Below, piece after piece: positions 8,189-21,524 of a stretch of DNA of 64,000 bases. The notes beneath the pieces were generated by a model. The model made no database searches. It saw only the letters and a program-made list of their open reading frames with translations, and was not told where the DNA came from. Origin of the DNA: Equus caballus (taxonomy: Eukaryota > Chordata > Mammalia > Perissodactyla > Equidae). The translations under genes and the position numbers were made by a program. The stretch is taken from assembly GCF_041296265.1 (NCBI RefSeq), contig NC_091684.1, positions 122,128,001-122,192,000 of the forward strand. The letters are read 5' to 3'. Every line of letters starts with the position of its first letter. The stretch's first letter is position 1.

Positions 8189-10464
8189 TTGTCTTCCCCA
8201 GGCATGGCAGGAGTGAGGGACCGCTTCCCCTTGAGCGCACTGGGACGGGCACGGGCACCACGCCGGGCGTCCGCATTTGGGAGCCGTGGCATCTGGGGGT
8301 CCTTCCTCTCACCGCGTGAGGGGGGTGTCCGTCAGTCGGCGGTGCTTGGTTGAACGGCCTGTGGCTGAGGGCCGTGGCTGGCAGCTCGCATCCTAGGTTG
8401 GGAAGTCGGAGAGTGTGGCGCTGGCACAGGCCCCGTGAGCTCGGGGCCTTGTGGCTGTGTGGGCCTGGTTCCCGCTGGGGACGAAGGCCCCGGGGGTCTG
8501 CGTCTCAGAGCTGAGCAGTAAGCAGTGGAAGGTCGCGTGGTTTCTGATGAGAGCCCCGGGCCAGGCGGGCGGCCGTCAGCTGTTCTTGCCTTTTGGCTTG
8601 GTGAGGCAGTTGGAGCACCCCTCGCGGTTTGGGGCGCCGCCGGAGGGGTGAGACTTTGGTGCTGCAGCTTGGGGCTCCTCTAGTTCTCCGGCTCGCCCAG
8701 TCCACGCCAAGGTGCCCAAACGGGGACCGGGCTGTGGGCCTGGCACTCAGGTCAAGACACTGTGGTGGCTGATGGCCTGGTCGTGGGGAGCTGGGGGGGA
8801 AGAAGAGCACGGAGAGGACAGGTCACAGTGTGATGCCGTGGGCTTCCGTGGGACGTGCTGCCTCGTTGTGTTCCGAGCGCTGGCAGCGGCTTGTCGGGAA
8901 CGTGCCCTGGCTCTGACGGGGCTGGCGATTGGTGCGTGCCGGGGAAGGCTGGGGGCTTGAAGGCCCGGGGGTGTGCACTGTGGTCGGTGACCTTTGTGGC
9001 AGATGGCGGGCCTTGTTCCAGAGCGGTGGCGCTCTCCGGTTCTCTCCACGGTTCCTTGAAGAGGGGCCCGGCACGTGACTGCCGGCCGGCCGGCCGCCGC
9101 TGCTCATCGATTGCTTGGGCGACCGTGGCCTTGGATCCTCCGCCGTCTCAGGCGCGGGGTCTCCGAGGAGAAAGCGTTCCTCCAGCACGGTCCGATTTTC
9201 CTGGCGCGGTTCGCCTCATGCCTCGTCGCAGGGCTTTAGGTTTCTTCGTGGAAGCCTGTGGGCCTGGCGGAGACGGCGGGTGCCGTGACCCGAGCTGCCC
9301 TGCCGCGCACAGACGTCCGCCTTGGAAAACGTCCGCCTCTCCATGGGTGGCGGGGGCGGGGTGTGTGTGTGCTCGTTCCGTGCCTCCTCTTGCCTTCGTG
9401 GACAGAGCCATCCTTGGGGCCGTGTGAGGTCGTTTGTGGTGTTACAGGTGCCGAGGGAGGGTCCAGACGTTGAACGTGACGGGTCGAGTCCCGTACGCAC
9501 AGTCGAGATTCCCTCGTGGCCGTCCTCCCCGGGGCTCCCTGGCCGCCACGTGTGTGTAGGGTTTGAGGTCCTGCTTGGGGGACTTGCCTCGCAGGCCTGA
9601 GGTGGGCCAGGCAGCGCGTGGGTGGGAAGGAGTCCTGGAAGGCCGGGGTCCAGAAAGCGGGCCCGCTGTGGTAACGCCAGGTCCCTGGACGGGAGTGGGC
9701 TCCAGGTTCAGTCGGGTCTTAGCGTGGGTCGTGGTGGCCACAGACCACCTCTTCCTGGCACTTCCCCTGCCGCTGGCACCGCTGAGGGCGTGGGTGTAGC
9801 CTCAGTCAGCAGGAAGAGGCGCCTGGCCCCCGGTCCCCCGGTGGCGTGGCCACTGGAGATCAGGAGGGGCTGCTGCTTCTGCCCTCTAGCCCGTGTCCCA
9901 GCGGCGCCAGCCTTCGAGTGGTGTAGGCGCTTTACGTGGTTCAGGTCCAGCAGTGGTCGGCGCGTTTCCGTCGGGCGCGGTTCGCGTGGCACGGCGTGCG
10001 GGGACAGCGGGCGCCCACGGTCGGGCGGAGGGTGAACCTGCTGGAGTGTCGTGTTCCGGTGTTCAGAGGCAGGGGCTGTGAGAGAGGGAGCCTGCGGCCT
10101 ATTTCAGCAGGCCGAAAGGGCAGAGGTGAGCCGCCGGGCGAGTCGAGGTGAAAGCCGCCAGCGCGAGCTCTTGGTCTCGCGGCAGGGCCTGAGGCCAGGG
10201 ATGTGTGCGGAAGACGTGCTTCTTCAGGGGCTCGGGCCCCGCGCACCCGAAGACACGCACACGCGCCCGCCTGCGCGCCTTCCTGCGCTTGTGCTGTCAC
10301 ACACGCCTTCTTGTCACACCTGAGGGGAAGAGGTAGAGGCCAAGAAGATGCAAGGCTTGCCCCGGGGCGGGGAGTCGGGGTGGAACCCTTGGCCTGGCTC
10401 TGGTTACCTGAGAGCCTGGCTGGGTCGCTGAGGCGTGCGCGTGCGATTGCTCTGCACTTCCCAG

Positions 10465-10599
10465 GTGGGATCTCCGAGCAAAGCTTGCCGTCGCCCAAGA
10501 AGAGAAGACCTTCCTGTCGTTTGTGGAGCGGAGACGCGAGGGAATCCCGCAAGAAGCGTGGCTTCGGGTGCGCCCCGTGCCCGTGGCTCGCTGAGGCTG
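10465..10599 (+). ncRNA. Candidate host exon, B type, unit 2
   Basis: Same exon and donor context (GGTAAGGATCC) as unit 1. Confidence 0.65.
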
Positions 10600-10819
10600 G
10601 TAAGGATCCCCCTGCACCCAGTTCGTGCCGTTGGCCCTGGGAGTCCCAGACCGCGCTGAGAGGCTTCTAGCCCGCGGGTCCCCGGGGGCGTGCGGAGCTG
10701 GCGCTCTGAGGGTGGGTCGACAGTTGCCCTTGCTCAGGGGCTTGGCTCGGGATTCTCCGGGCCGCTGGCCGACCCTGAGGTGATGGGCTCACCCGCCGAG
10801 CCCCGCCAGCTGCCCCGAA

Positions 10820-10925
10820 GGTGCTCGGATCGATGATGACTCCCTCAAATGCATTCCTTGGAAATCTGAACAAAATGAGTGAGAACTCACTACCGTCGTT
10901 CTCGCCGAGCCTGAGGTCCAGCACC
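10820..10925 (+). ncRNA. SNORD116: SNORD116, class B, copy 2
   Basis: Same form as the copy at 5,284 (GAGCCTGAGG around box D). Boxes and GGTGC/GCACC stem are intact. Confidence 0.95.
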
Positions 10926-12986
10926 TGGTCTTCTCCGGGGGTGAGAGGAGTGAGGGACAGCTTCTGGTTGATGACACTCGCGCAGAGCCCGCCCAGGGCC
11001 TCAGCGTGTGGGCGTCTGCCGTGTTTGCACCGGGAGCGTGACCGCATGAGCTGGACGTTTGCGACTCGGAGGGACTTGCTTGAATGGCCGGCCTCTGCTG
11101 GCGCGGCGCCCGGGTCGCATGGGCGTCTTTAGAGTCGGAGAGTGTGGCGTTGGCATGGGCCCGGCCCGTGGTTGGCGCTGAGTACGCGCTGGCCCGGTTC
11201 TGGCCTGAGCCGTTGCCCCGGGGGGCGTGGCGGGTGGGGTGGCGGTCCGTGTCTGGAGGCCGAACAGCCGAGTCTTCCCTGGGTTCCGTTCGGAGCCTCG
11301 GTTTGGGCCGGGCAAGCCGCAGCGCCTGTGGTTGCCTTCTGGCTTGGTGAGGAGGTGTGATGGGCCCGTGGTTTTGGCGGCGGGGGCAGCGGCCCTAGGC
11401 CGCAGCGCTGCAGCTGGCAGCTCCTGTGTGTCACCTGCTCACCCGGGCCACACACAGCTGGCCAAAGGTGGCCCTGGCGCTGACGTCCAGGCAGTGTGGT
11501 GGCTGACAGGGCGGGCAGGAAGGAAAGGGAGCGGAGGGGAGCGGCCGTAGTGCGGTTCCACGGGCTTGCACAGGATGTACCCTCTTGTTGGGTTGCGACC
11601 GCCGTCGCGGTCTTGCCAGGGGTGGCGTTGGGTCCCAAGGGGGCTGCCGGTTGTTGCCTGCCAGGGAAGGCTCGGCTGCGGTAGATGACCTGTGCGGTAG
11701 ACGGCGTCGCGCCCCCGGGAGGTTCGGCCCCCAGTGTTTGTCGTCCTAGCGCCTTGAAGAGACCCACAGGCCCGCGACTGGCCACCGGCCCCGTCTGCTC
11801 CGGATTGCTGAGGCGGACAATCTCTTTGACCCTGCGCCCCCTCGGGTCCGGCGCTTGCCAGGTGAAGGCGTTGCTGCAGGAAGGTTCGCTCTTCCTGGAC
11901 CGGGGGGCTCCTGTGGTCCCGGGCGTGCCGGGGAGCGGGGCCAGGGGGCGGTGTGGGGCGTCGGGGGGGGTGGGGGGGCGTGCGCGAGGGGTGGTTAAGA
12001 GCGGTGTGCGGAAGCCTGCGGGCGTGGCAGCGACCCGAGGGTGCTGCGATCCTGGGCGCCCTGCCCCGGACGCACGTCCAGCGTGGAGGAGGAGCACGTC
12101 TCCTTGTGTGGGAGCGGTGTCCTAGTTTCATTCTTTGCCTTGTCTTCCAGGAGGAGGCAGCGTTTGTGCTCTGTGAGGTCGTCTGTGGTGTTCTGGGGCC
12201 GAAGGAGGGGGTCATAGGTCGAGCGCGACGCGGTCGACTTGGGCAAAGTCATAATGCCTTGACGGCTGTCGTCCGGGAGGCTCCCTGCCCGCCTGGCGCG
12301 CGAGGTGTTGGAGGCTACACCTTGGGGGACTTGCTGTGCAGGCGTGAGGGGGCTTCCCCTTTGGAGCAGGGAGCCGCGGGGTTGAACGTTTCCTCGAAGG
12401 CCAGCGCCCCGCAACCCGCAGGCGGTGGAAATGCCGCGTCGCTGCGTGGGAATTGGCTGTGGTCTGAGACGGGTCTTGCCCCGGGTCTCGGTGGCTGTGA
12501 CCAGCCGTTGCAGCGGGGTTCCCTGCTGGCCCGCCCAGGGCGTCTTGGCTTAGATAGCCCAGACCGGAGTGCGGCCTGAAGGCGTCGGGCCCCTGGAGGT
12601 TCAGACGGGCTGCTTCTGTTGCGCCGCCCGTGGGCGAGTGGTGCCGGCTCTCGTGTCAGCCCTGTTGTCCTGGCGGTAGCCAGGTAGCATTACCATCAAG
12701 TGCCGTTCCCCCCGGCCCAGCTCGCGGGGACACGCTGGCCACGTTGACCTCACATCCACGGTCAGCGTGAGGGTGTAGGTGGATGGTCCGTGTCCTTTGC
12801 TCAGAAGGAGTGGCGCTCAGAGAGGGAGTCCGGGGCCGATTGCAGCAGCCTCTAGCGGTGCGAGTTGGCGTCCTTCCTTGGGAAGTCACCGGGCTTCCGC
12901 GTGGGGTGGCAGGGCACGAGGTCAGGCATCTGTGAGGACGGCGTGCTTTCCCGGGTGCTGAGGCCACCGCACACGGAAGCCCGCAG

Positions 12987-13038
12987 GCACGCACGCATAC
13001 GCGCTCAAACACACACACACACACACACACGCGTGCAC
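12987..13038 (+). repeat. Short CG/CA tract, unit 3
   Basis: 52 bp. The CG run is broken up (GCATACGCGCTC) and the CA run is short. This accounts for the 14-bp length difference of unit 3. Confidence 0.95.
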
Positions 13039-13217
13039 AGGCCTGCGCATCTGCCTACACTCGGGATATCACACGCGCCTTCGGTCATCCCGAAGGGATA
13101 GAGGTACAGGGCAAGCAGATGCAAGGGTGCCGCGGGGGGAACTGTGGCACGGATCCTGTCTTCTGACCAGCTGGGCACGTTTCTGAAGCATGCGTGTGCT
13201 TTCTCTACACTCCTCAG

Positions 13218-13356
13218 GTGGAAGTGCCGTGCAAAGCTCGCTGCCGCCCACCGACAGAAGAAGACCCTTCGTGTCCCGTGACGAGCGCAGGTGCGAGGCA
13301 GTCGCGGCGGAAGTGTGGCCCGGGATGCGCACCACGCCCTCGGACGGCCCAGGACG
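13218..13356 (+). ncRNA. Candidate host exon, A type, unit 3
   Basis: Unchanged copy. The CA tract upstream in its intron is the shortest of the array. Confidence 0.5.
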
Positions 13357-13603
13357 GTCAGCATTGCTTTGTCCCAAGTTCGGCCTCTCGCCCTGAGGGC
13401 TTCGCTAGACCTGCCTCAGAGGCTTCTTGGGCGCGTGTGCCCGGGGGCCCGCGGCGTCGTGCTCTGAGGGCGGACTGACTGTTGCCCCTGCTCCGGCGGG
13501 GCTCGGCTCTGGATTCTCCAGGCCGCTGGCGCCCATGAGGCGATCGGCTCGCCCGCTGCGGAGCCCCCCAGCCTGCCTGGTTAGTTTGTCCAGGTTGGCA
13601 GAA

Positions 13604-13710
13604 CGTGCTCGGATCGATGATGACTCCCTCATATGCATTCCTTGGAAAATCTGAACAAAATGAGTGAGAACTCACTACCGTCGTTCTCATCGAAACTGAG
13701 GTCCGGCACG
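13604..13710 (+). ncRNA. SNORD116: SNORD116, class A, copy 3
   Basis: Identical class A sequence in unit 3, even though this unit has many private changes elsewhere. Boxes and terminal stem are intact. Confidence 0.95.
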
Positions 13711-15986
13711 TTGTCTTCCCCAGGCATGGCAGGAGTGAGGGACCGCTTCCCCTTGAGCGCACTGGGACGGGCACGGGCACCACGCCGGGCGTCCGCATTT
13801 GGGAGCCGTGGCATCTGGGGGTCCTTCCTCTCACCGCGTGAGGGGGGTGTCCGTCAGTCGGCGGTGCTTGGTTGAACGGCCTGTGGCTGAGGGCCGTGGC
13901 TGGCAGCTCGCATCCTAGGTTGGGAAGTCGGAGAGTGTGGCGCTGGCACAGGCCCCGTGAGCTCAGGGCCTTGTGGCTGCGTGGGCCTGGTTCCCGCTGG
14001 GGACGAAGGCCCCGGGGGTCTGCGTCTCAGAGCTGAGCAGTAAGCAGTGGAAGGTCGCGTGGTTTCTGATGAGAGCCCCGGGCCAGGCGGGCGGCCGTCA
14101 GCTGTTCTTGCCTTTTGGCTTGGTGAGGCAGTTGGAGCACCCCTCGCGGTTTGGGGCGCCGCCGGAGGGGTGAGACTTTGATGCTGCAGCTTGGGGCTCC
14201 TCTAGTTCTCCGGCTCGCCCAGTCCACGCCAAGGTGCCCAAACGGGGACCGGGCTGTGGGCCTGGCACTCAGGTCAAGACACTGTGGTGGCTGATGGCCT
14301 GGTCGTGGGGAGCTGGGGGGGAAGAAGAGCACGGAGAGGACAGGTCACAGTGTGATGCCGTGGGCTTCCGTGGGACGTGCTGCCTCGTTGTGTTCCGAGC
14401 GCTGGCAGCGGCTTGTCGGGAACGTGCCCTGGCTCTGACGGGGCTGGCGATTGGTGCGTGCCGGGGAAGGCTGGGGGCTTGAAGGCCCGGGGGTGTGCAC
14501 TGTGGTCGGTGACCTTTGTGGCAGATGGCGGGCCTTGTTCCAGAGCGGTGGCGCTCTCCGGTTCTCTCCACGGTTCCTTGAAGAGGGGCCCGGCACGTGA
14601 CTGCCGGCCGGCCGGCCGCCGCTGCTCATCGATTGCTTGGGCGACCGTGGCCTTGGATCCTCCGCCGTCTCAGGCGCGGGGTCTCCGAGGAGAAAGCGTT
14701 CCTCCAGCACGGTCCGATTTTCCTGGCGTGGTTCGCCTCATGCCTCGTCGCAGGGCTTTAGGTTTCTTCGTGGAAGCCTGTGGGCCTGGCGGAGACGGCG
14801 GGTGCCGTGACCCGAGCTGCCCTGCCGCGCACAGACGTCCGCCTTGGAAAACGTCCGCCTCTCCATGGGTGGCGGGGGCGGGGTGTGTGTGTGCTCGTTC
14901 CGTGCCTCCTCTTGCCTTCGTGGACAGAGCCATCCTTGGGGCCGTGTGAGGTCGTTTGTGGTGTTACAGGTGCCGAGGGAGGGTCCAGACGTTGAACGTG
15001 ACGGGTCGAGTCCCGTACGCACAGTCGAGATTCCCTCGTGGCCGTCCTCCCCGGGGCTCCCTGGCCGCCACGTGTGTGTAGGGTTTGAGGTCCTGCTTGG
15101 GGGACTTGCCTCGCAGGCCTGAGGTGGGCCAGGCAGCGCGTGGGTGGGAAGGAGTCCTGGAAGGCCGGGGTCCAGAAAGCGGGCCCGCTGTGGTAACGCC
15201 AGGTCCCTGGACGGGAGTGGGCTCCAGGTTCAGTCGGGTCTTAGCGTGGGTCGTGGTGGCCACAGACCACCTCTTCCTGGCACTTCCCCTGCCGCTGGCA
15301 CCGCTGAGGGCGTGGGTGTAGCCTCAGTCAGCAGGAAGAGGCGCCTGGCCCCCGGTCCCCCGGTGGCGTGGCCACTGGAGATCAGGAGGGGCTGCTGCTT
15401 CTGCCCTCTAGCCCGTGTCCCAGCGGCGCCAGCCTTCGAGTGGTGTAGGCGCTTTACGTGGTTCAGGTCCAGCAGTGGTCGGCGCGTTTCCGTCGGGCGC
15501 GGTTCGCGTGGCACGGCGTGCGGGGACAGCGGGCGCCCACGGTCGGGCGGAGGGTGAACCTGCTGGAGTGTCGTGTTCCGGTGTTCAGAGGCAGGGGCTG
15601 TGAGAGAGGGAGCCTGCGGCCTATTTCAGCAGGCCGAAAGGGCAGAGGTGAGCCGCCGGGCGAGTCGAGGTCAAAGCCGCCAGCGCGAGCTCTTGGTCTC
15701 GCGGCAGGGCCTGAGGCCAGGGATGTGTGCGGAAGACGTGCTTCTTCAGGGGCTCGGGCCCCGCGCACCCGAAGACACGCACACGCGCCCGCCTGCGCGC
15801 CTTCCTGCGCTTGTGCTGTCACACACGCCTTCTTGTCACACCTGAGGGGAAGAGGTAGAGGCCAAGAAGATGCAAGGCTTGCCCCGGGGCGGGGAGTCGG
15901 GGTGGAACCCTTGGCCTGGCTCTGGTTACCTGAGAGCCTGGCTGGGTCGCTGAGGCGTGCGCCTGCGATTGCTCTGCACTTCCCAG

Positions 15987-16121
15987 GTGGGATCTCCGAG
16001 CAAAGCTTGCCGTCGCCCAAGAAGAGAAGACCTTCCTGTCGTTTGTGGAGCGGAGACGCGAGGGAATCCCGCAAGAAGCGTGGCTTCGGGTGCGCCCCGT
16101 GCCCGTGGCTCGCTGAGGCTG
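15987..16121 (+). ncRNA. Candidate host exon, B type, unit 3
   Basis: Exon body unchanged. The intron side reads GGTAAGGAGCC (T to G at intron position 8). Confidence 0.65.
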
Positions 16122-16341
16122 GTAAGGAGCCCCCTGCACCCAGTTCGTGCCGTTGGCCCTGGGAGTCCCAGACCGCGCTGAGAGGCTTCTAGCCCGCGGG
16201 TCCCCGGGGGCGTGCGGAGCTGGCGCTCTGAGGGTGGGTCGACAGTTGCCCTTGCTCAGGGGCTTGGCTCGGGATTCTCCGGGCCGCTGGCCGACCCTGA
16301 GGTGATGGGCTCACCCGCCGAGCCCCGCCAGCTGCCCCGAA

Positions 16342-16447
16342 GGTGCTCGGATCGATGATGACTCCCTCAAATGCATTCCTTGGAAATCTGAACAAAATGA
16401 GTGAGAACTCACTACCGTCGTTCTCGCCGAGACTGAGGTCCAGCACC
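16342..16447 (+). ncRNA. SNORD116: SNORD116, class B, copy 3 (box D flank variant)
   Basis: Class B with GAGACTGAGG instead of GAGCCTGAGG, so the base just before box D is A as in class A rather than C. In C/D RNAs this is next to the first nucleotide of the D guide duplex. Boxes and stem are intact. Confidence 0.95.
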
Positions 16448-18508
16448 TGGTCTTCTCCGGGGGTGAGAGGAGTGAGGGACAGCTTCTGGTTGATGACACT
16501 CGCGCAGAGCCCGCCCAGGGCCTCAGCGTGTGGGCGTCTGCCGTGTTTGCACCGGGAGCGTGACCGCATGAGCTGGACGTTTGCGACTCGGAGGGACTTG
16601 CTTGAATGGCCGGCCTCTGCTGGCGCGGCGCCCGGGTCGCATGGGCGTCTTTAGAGTCGGAGAGTGTGGCGTTGGCATGGGCCCGGCCCGTGGTTGGCGC
16701 TGAGTACGCGCTGGCCCGGTTCTGGCCTGAGCCGTTGCCCCGGGGGGCGTGGCGGGTGGGGTGGCGGTCCGTGTCTGGAGGCCGAACAGCCGAGTCTTCC
16801 CTGGGTTCCGTTCGGAGCCTCGGTTTGGGCCGGGCAAGCCGCAGCGCCTGTGGTTGCCTTCTGGCTTGGTGAGGAGGTGTGATGGGCCCGTGGTTTTGGC
16901 GGCGGGGGCAGCGGCCCTAGGCCGCAGCGCTGCAGCTGGCAGCTCCTGTGTGTCACCTGCTCACCCGGGCCACACACAGCTGGCCAAAGGTGGCCCTGGC
17001 GCTGACGTCCAGGCAGTGTGGTGGCTGACAGGGCGGGCAGGAAGGAAAGGGAGCGGAGGGGAGCGGCCGTAGTGCGGTTCCACGGGCTTGCACAGGATGT
17101 ACCCTCTTGTTGGGTTGCGACCGCCGTCGCGGTCTTGCCAGGGGTGGCGTTGGGTCCCAAGGGGGCTGCCGGTTGTTGCCTGCCAGGGAAGGCTCGGCTG
17201 CGGTAGATGACCTGTGCGGTAGACGGCGTCGCGCCCCCGGGAGGTTCGGCCCCCAGTGTTTGTCGTCCTAGCGCCTTGAAGAGACCCACAGGCCCGCGAC
17301 TGGCCACTGGCCCCGTCTGCTCCGGATTGCTGAGGCGGACAATCTCTTTGACCCTGCGCCCCCTCGGGTCCGGCGCTTGCCAGGTGAAGGCGTTGCTGCA
17401 GGAAGGTTCGCTCTTCCTGGCCTGGGGGGCTCCTGTGGTCCCGGGCGTGCCGGGGAGCGGGGCCAGGGGGCGGTGTGGGGCGTCGGGGGGGGTGGGGGGG
17501 CGTGCGCGAGGGGTGGTTAAGAGCGGTGTGCGGAAGCCTGCGGGCGTGGCAGCGACCCGAGGGTGCTGCGATCCTGGGCGCCCTGCCCCGGACGCACGTC
17601 CAGCGTGGAGGAGGAGCACGTCTCCTTGTGTGGGAGCGGTGTCCTAGTTTCATTCTTTGCCTTGTCTTCCAGGAGGAGGCAGCGTTTGTGCTCTGTGAGG
17701 TCGTCTGTGGTGTTCTGGGGCCGAAGGAGGGGGTCATAGGTCGAGTGCGACGCGGTCGACTTGGGCAAAGTCATAATGCCTTGACGGCTGTCGTCCGGGA
17801 GGCTCCCTGCCCGCCTGGCGCGCGAGGTGTTGGAGGCTACACCTTGGGGGACTTGCTGTGCAGGCGTGAGGGGGCTTCCCCTTTGGAGCAGGGAGCCGCG
17901 GGGTTGAACGTTTCCTCGAAGGCCAGCGCCCCGCAACCCGCAGGCGGTGGAAATGCCGCGTCGCTGCGTGGGAATTGGCTGTGGTCTGAGACGGGTCTTG
18001 CCCCGGGTCTCGGTGGCTGTGACCAGCCGTTGCAGCGGGGTTCCCTGCTGGCCCGCCCAGGGCGTCTTGGCTTAGATAGCCCAGACCGGAGTGCGGCCTG
18101 AAGGCGTCGGGCCCCTGGAGGTTCAGACGGGCTGCTTCTGTTGCGCCGCCCGTGGGCGAGTGGTGCCGGCTCTCGTGTCAGCCCTGTTGTCCTGGCGGTA
18201 GCCAGGTAGCATTACCATCAAGTGCCGTTCCCCCCGGCCCAGCTCGCGGGGACACGCTGGCCACGTTGACCTCACATCCACGGTCAGCGTGAGGGTGTAG
18301 GTGGATGGTCCGTGTCCTTTGCTCAGAAGGAGTGGCGCTCAGAGAGGGAGTCCGGGGCCGATTGCAGCAGCCTCTAGCGGTGCGAGTTGGCGTCCTTCCT
18401 TGGGAAGTCACCGGGCTTCCGCGTGGGGTGGCAGGGCACGAGGTCAGGCATCTGTGAGGACGGCGTGCTTTCCCGGGTGCTGAGGCCACCGCACACGGAA
18501 GCCCGCAG

Positions 18509-18524
18509 GCACGCACGCGCGCAA

Positions 18525-18555
<31 letters not shown>

Positions 18556-18576
18556 CACACACACACACAGGTGCAC
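18509..18576 (+). repeat. Interrupted CA tract, unit 4
   Basis: 68 bp. Short CG run, CA run with one internal CGCA step, ending CAGGTGCAC instead of CACGTGCAC. Confidence 0.95.
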
Positions 18577-18755
18577 AGGCCTGCGCATCTGCCTACACTC
18601 GGGATATCACACGCGCCTTCGGTCATCCCGAAGGGATAGAGGTACAGGGCAAGCAGATGCAAGGGTGCCGCGGGGGGAACTGTGGCACGGATCCTGTCTT
18701 CTGACCAGCTGGGCACGTTTCTGAAGCATGCGTGTGCTTTCTCTACACTCCTCAG

Positions 18756-18894
18756 GTGGAAGTGCCGTGCAAAGCTCGCTGCCGCCCACCGACAGAAGAA
18801 GACCCTTCGTGTCCCGTGACGAGCGCAGGTGCGAGGCAGTCGCGGCGGAAGTGTGGCCCGGGATGCGCACCACGCCCTCGGACGGCCCAGGACG
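18756..18894 (+). ncRNA. Candidate host exon, A type, unit 4
   Basis: Unchanged copy of the A-type exon; the interrupted CA tract lies upstream. Confidence 0.5.
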
Positions 18895-19141
18895 GTCAGC
18901 ATTGCTTTGTCCCAAGTTCGGCCTCTCGCCCTGAGGGCTTCGCTAGACCTGCCTCAGAGGCTTCTTGGGCGCGTGTGCCCGGGGGCCCGCGGCGTCGTGC
19001 TCTGAGGGCGGACTGACTGTTGCCCCTGCTCCGGCGGGGCTCGGCTCTGGATTCTCCAGGCCGCTGGCGCCCATGAGGCGATCGGCTCGCCCGCTGCGGA
19101 GCCCCCCAGCCTGCCTGGTTAGTTTGTCCAGGTTGGCAGAA

Positions 19142-19248
19142 CGTGCTCGGATCGATGATGACTCCCTCATATGCATTCCTTGGAAAATCTGAACAAAATG
19201 AGTGAGAACTCACTACCGTCGTTCTCATCGAAACTGAGGTCCGGCACG
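19142..19248 (+). ncRNA. SNORD116: SNORD116, class A, copy 4
   Basis: Class A snoRNA of unit 4 with no differences seen from the other A copies. Boxes C, D', C' and D are intact. Confidence 0.95.
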
Positions 19249-21524
19249 TTGTCTTCCCCAGGCATGGCAGGAGTGAGGGACCGCTTCCCCTTGAGCGCAC
19301 TGGGACGGGCACGGGCACCACGCCGGGCGTCCGCATTTGGGAGCCGTGGCATCTGGGGGTCCTTCCTCTCACCGCGTGAGGGGGGTGTCCGTCAGTCGGC
19401 GGTGCTTGGTTGAACGGCCTGTGGCTGAGGGCCGTGGCTGGCAGCTCGCATCCTAGGTTGGGAAGTCGGAGAGTGTGGCGCTGGCACAGGCCCCGTGAGC
19501 TCGGGGCCTTGTGGCTGTGTGGGCCTGGTTCCCGCTGGGGACGAAGGCCCCGGGGGTCTGCGTCTCAGAGCTGAGCAGTAAGCAGTGGAAGGTCGCGTGG
19601 TTTCTGATGAGAGCCCCGGGCCAGGCGGGCGGCCGTCAGCTGTTCTTGCCTTTTGGCTTGGTGAGGCAGTTGGAGCACCCCTCGCGGTTTGGGGCGCCGC
19701 CGGAGGGGTGAGACTTTGGTGCTGCAGCTTGGGGCTCCTCTAGTTCTCCGGCTCGCCCAGTCCACGCCAAGGTGCCCAAACGGGGACCGGGCTGTGGGCC
19801 TGGCACTCAGGTCAAGACACTGTGGTGGCTGATGGCCTGGTCGTGGGGAGCTGGGGGGGAAGAAGAGCACGGAGAGGACAGGTCACAGTGTGATGCCGTG
19901 GGCTTCCGTGGGACGTGCTGCCTCGTTGTGTTCCGAGCGCTGGCAGCGGCTTGTCGGGAACGTGCCCTGGCTCTGACGGGGCTGGCGATTGGTGCGTGCC
20001 GGGGAAGGCTGGAGGCTTGAAGGCCCGGGGGTGTGCACTGTGGTCGGTGACCTTTGTGGCAGATGGCGGGCCTTGTTCCAGAGCGGGGGCGCTCTCCGGT
20101 TCTCTCCACGGTTCCTTGAAGAGGGGCCCGGCACGTGACTGCCGGCCGGCCGGCCGCCGCTGCTCATCGATTGCTTGGGCGACCGTGGCCTTGGATCCTC
20201 CGCCGTCTCAGGCGCGGGGTCTCCGAGGAGAAAGCGTTCCTCCAGCACGGTCCGATTTTCCTGGCGCGGTTCGCCTCATGCCTCGTCGCAGGGCTTTAGG
20301 TTTCTTCGTGGAAGCCTGTGGGCCTGGCGGAGACGGCGGGTGCCGTGACCCGAGCTGCCCTGCCGCGCACAGACGTCCGCCTTGGAAAACGTCCGCCTCT
20401 CCATGGGTGGCGGGGGCGGGGTGTGTGTGTGCTCGTTCCGTGCCTCCTCTTGCCTTCGTGGACAGAGCCATCCTTGGGGCCGTGTGAGGTCGTTTGTGGT
20501 GTTACAGGTGCCGAGGGAGGGTCCAGACGTTGAACGTGACGGGTCGAGTCCCGTACGCACAGTCGAGATTCCCTCGTGGCCGTCCTCCCCGGGGCTCCCT
20601 GGCCGCCACGTGTGTGTAGGGTTTGAGGTCCTGCTTGGGGGACTTGCCTCGCAGGCCTGAGGTGGGCCAGGCAGCGCGTGGGTGGGAAGGAGTCCTGGAA
20701 GGCCGGGGTCCAGAAAGCGGGCCCGCTGTGGTAACGCCAGGTCCCTGGACGGGAGTGGGCTCCAGGTTCAGTCGGGTCTTAGCGTGGGTCGTGGTGGCCA
20801 CAGACCACCTCTTCCTGGCACTTCCCCTGCCGCTGGCACCGCTGAGGGCGTGGGTGTAGCCTCAGTCAGCAGGAAGAGGCGCCTGGCCCCCGGTCCCCCG
20901 GTGGCGTGGCCACTGGAGATCAGGAGGGGCTGCTGCTTCTGCCCTCTAGCCCGTGTCCCAGCGGCGCCAGCCTTCGAGTGGTGTAGGCGCTTTACGTGGT
21001 TCAGGTCCAGCAGTGGTCGGCGCGTTTCCGTCGGGCGCGGTTCGCGTGGCACGGCGTGCGGGGACAGCGGGCGCCCACGGTCGGGCGGAGGGTGAACCTG
21101 CTGGAGTGTCGTGTTCCGGTGTTCAGAGGCAGGGGCTGTGAGAGAGGGAGCCTGCGGCCTATTTCAGCAGGCCGAAAGGGCAGAGGTGAGCCGCCGGGCG
21201 AGTCGAGGTGAAAGCCGCCAGCGCGAGCTCTTGGTCTCGCGGCAGGGCCTGAGGCCAGGGATGTGTGCGGAAGACGTGCTTCTTCAGGGGCTCGGGCCCC
21301 GCGCACCCGAAGACACGCACACGCGCCCGCCTGCGCGCCTTCCTGCGCTTGTGCTGTCACACACGCCTTCTTGTCACACCTGAGGGGAAGAGGTAGAGGC
21401 CAAGAAGATGCAAGGCTTGCCCCGGGGCGGGGAGTCGGGGTGGAACCCTTGGCCTGGCTCTGGTTACCTGAGAGCCTGGCTGGGTCGCTGAGGCGTGCGC
21501 CTGCGATTGCTCTGCACTTCCCAG

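Larger units (their letters stand above)
5537..11072 (+). repeat. Array unit 2, 5,536 bp
   Basis: Same length as unit 1 and nearly identical, including the CG/CA tract. It shares with unit 1 the B-monomer variant CGTGCGCGTGCGATT just before exon 2, which every later unit replaces with CGTGCGCCTGCGATT. Units 1 and 2 are therefore sister copies. Confidence 0.97.
11073..16594 (+). repeat. Array unit 3, 5,522 bp (short CA tract)
   Basis: This unit is 14 bp shorter than units 1 and 2, and the whole difference lies in the CG/CA tract at 12,987-13,038. It carries several private variants (for example GGACCGG instead of GGCCCGG near 11,899, GAGCTCAGGG near 13,961 and GCGTGGTTCGCC near 14,727), so it is the most individual complete copy. 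Confidence 0.97.
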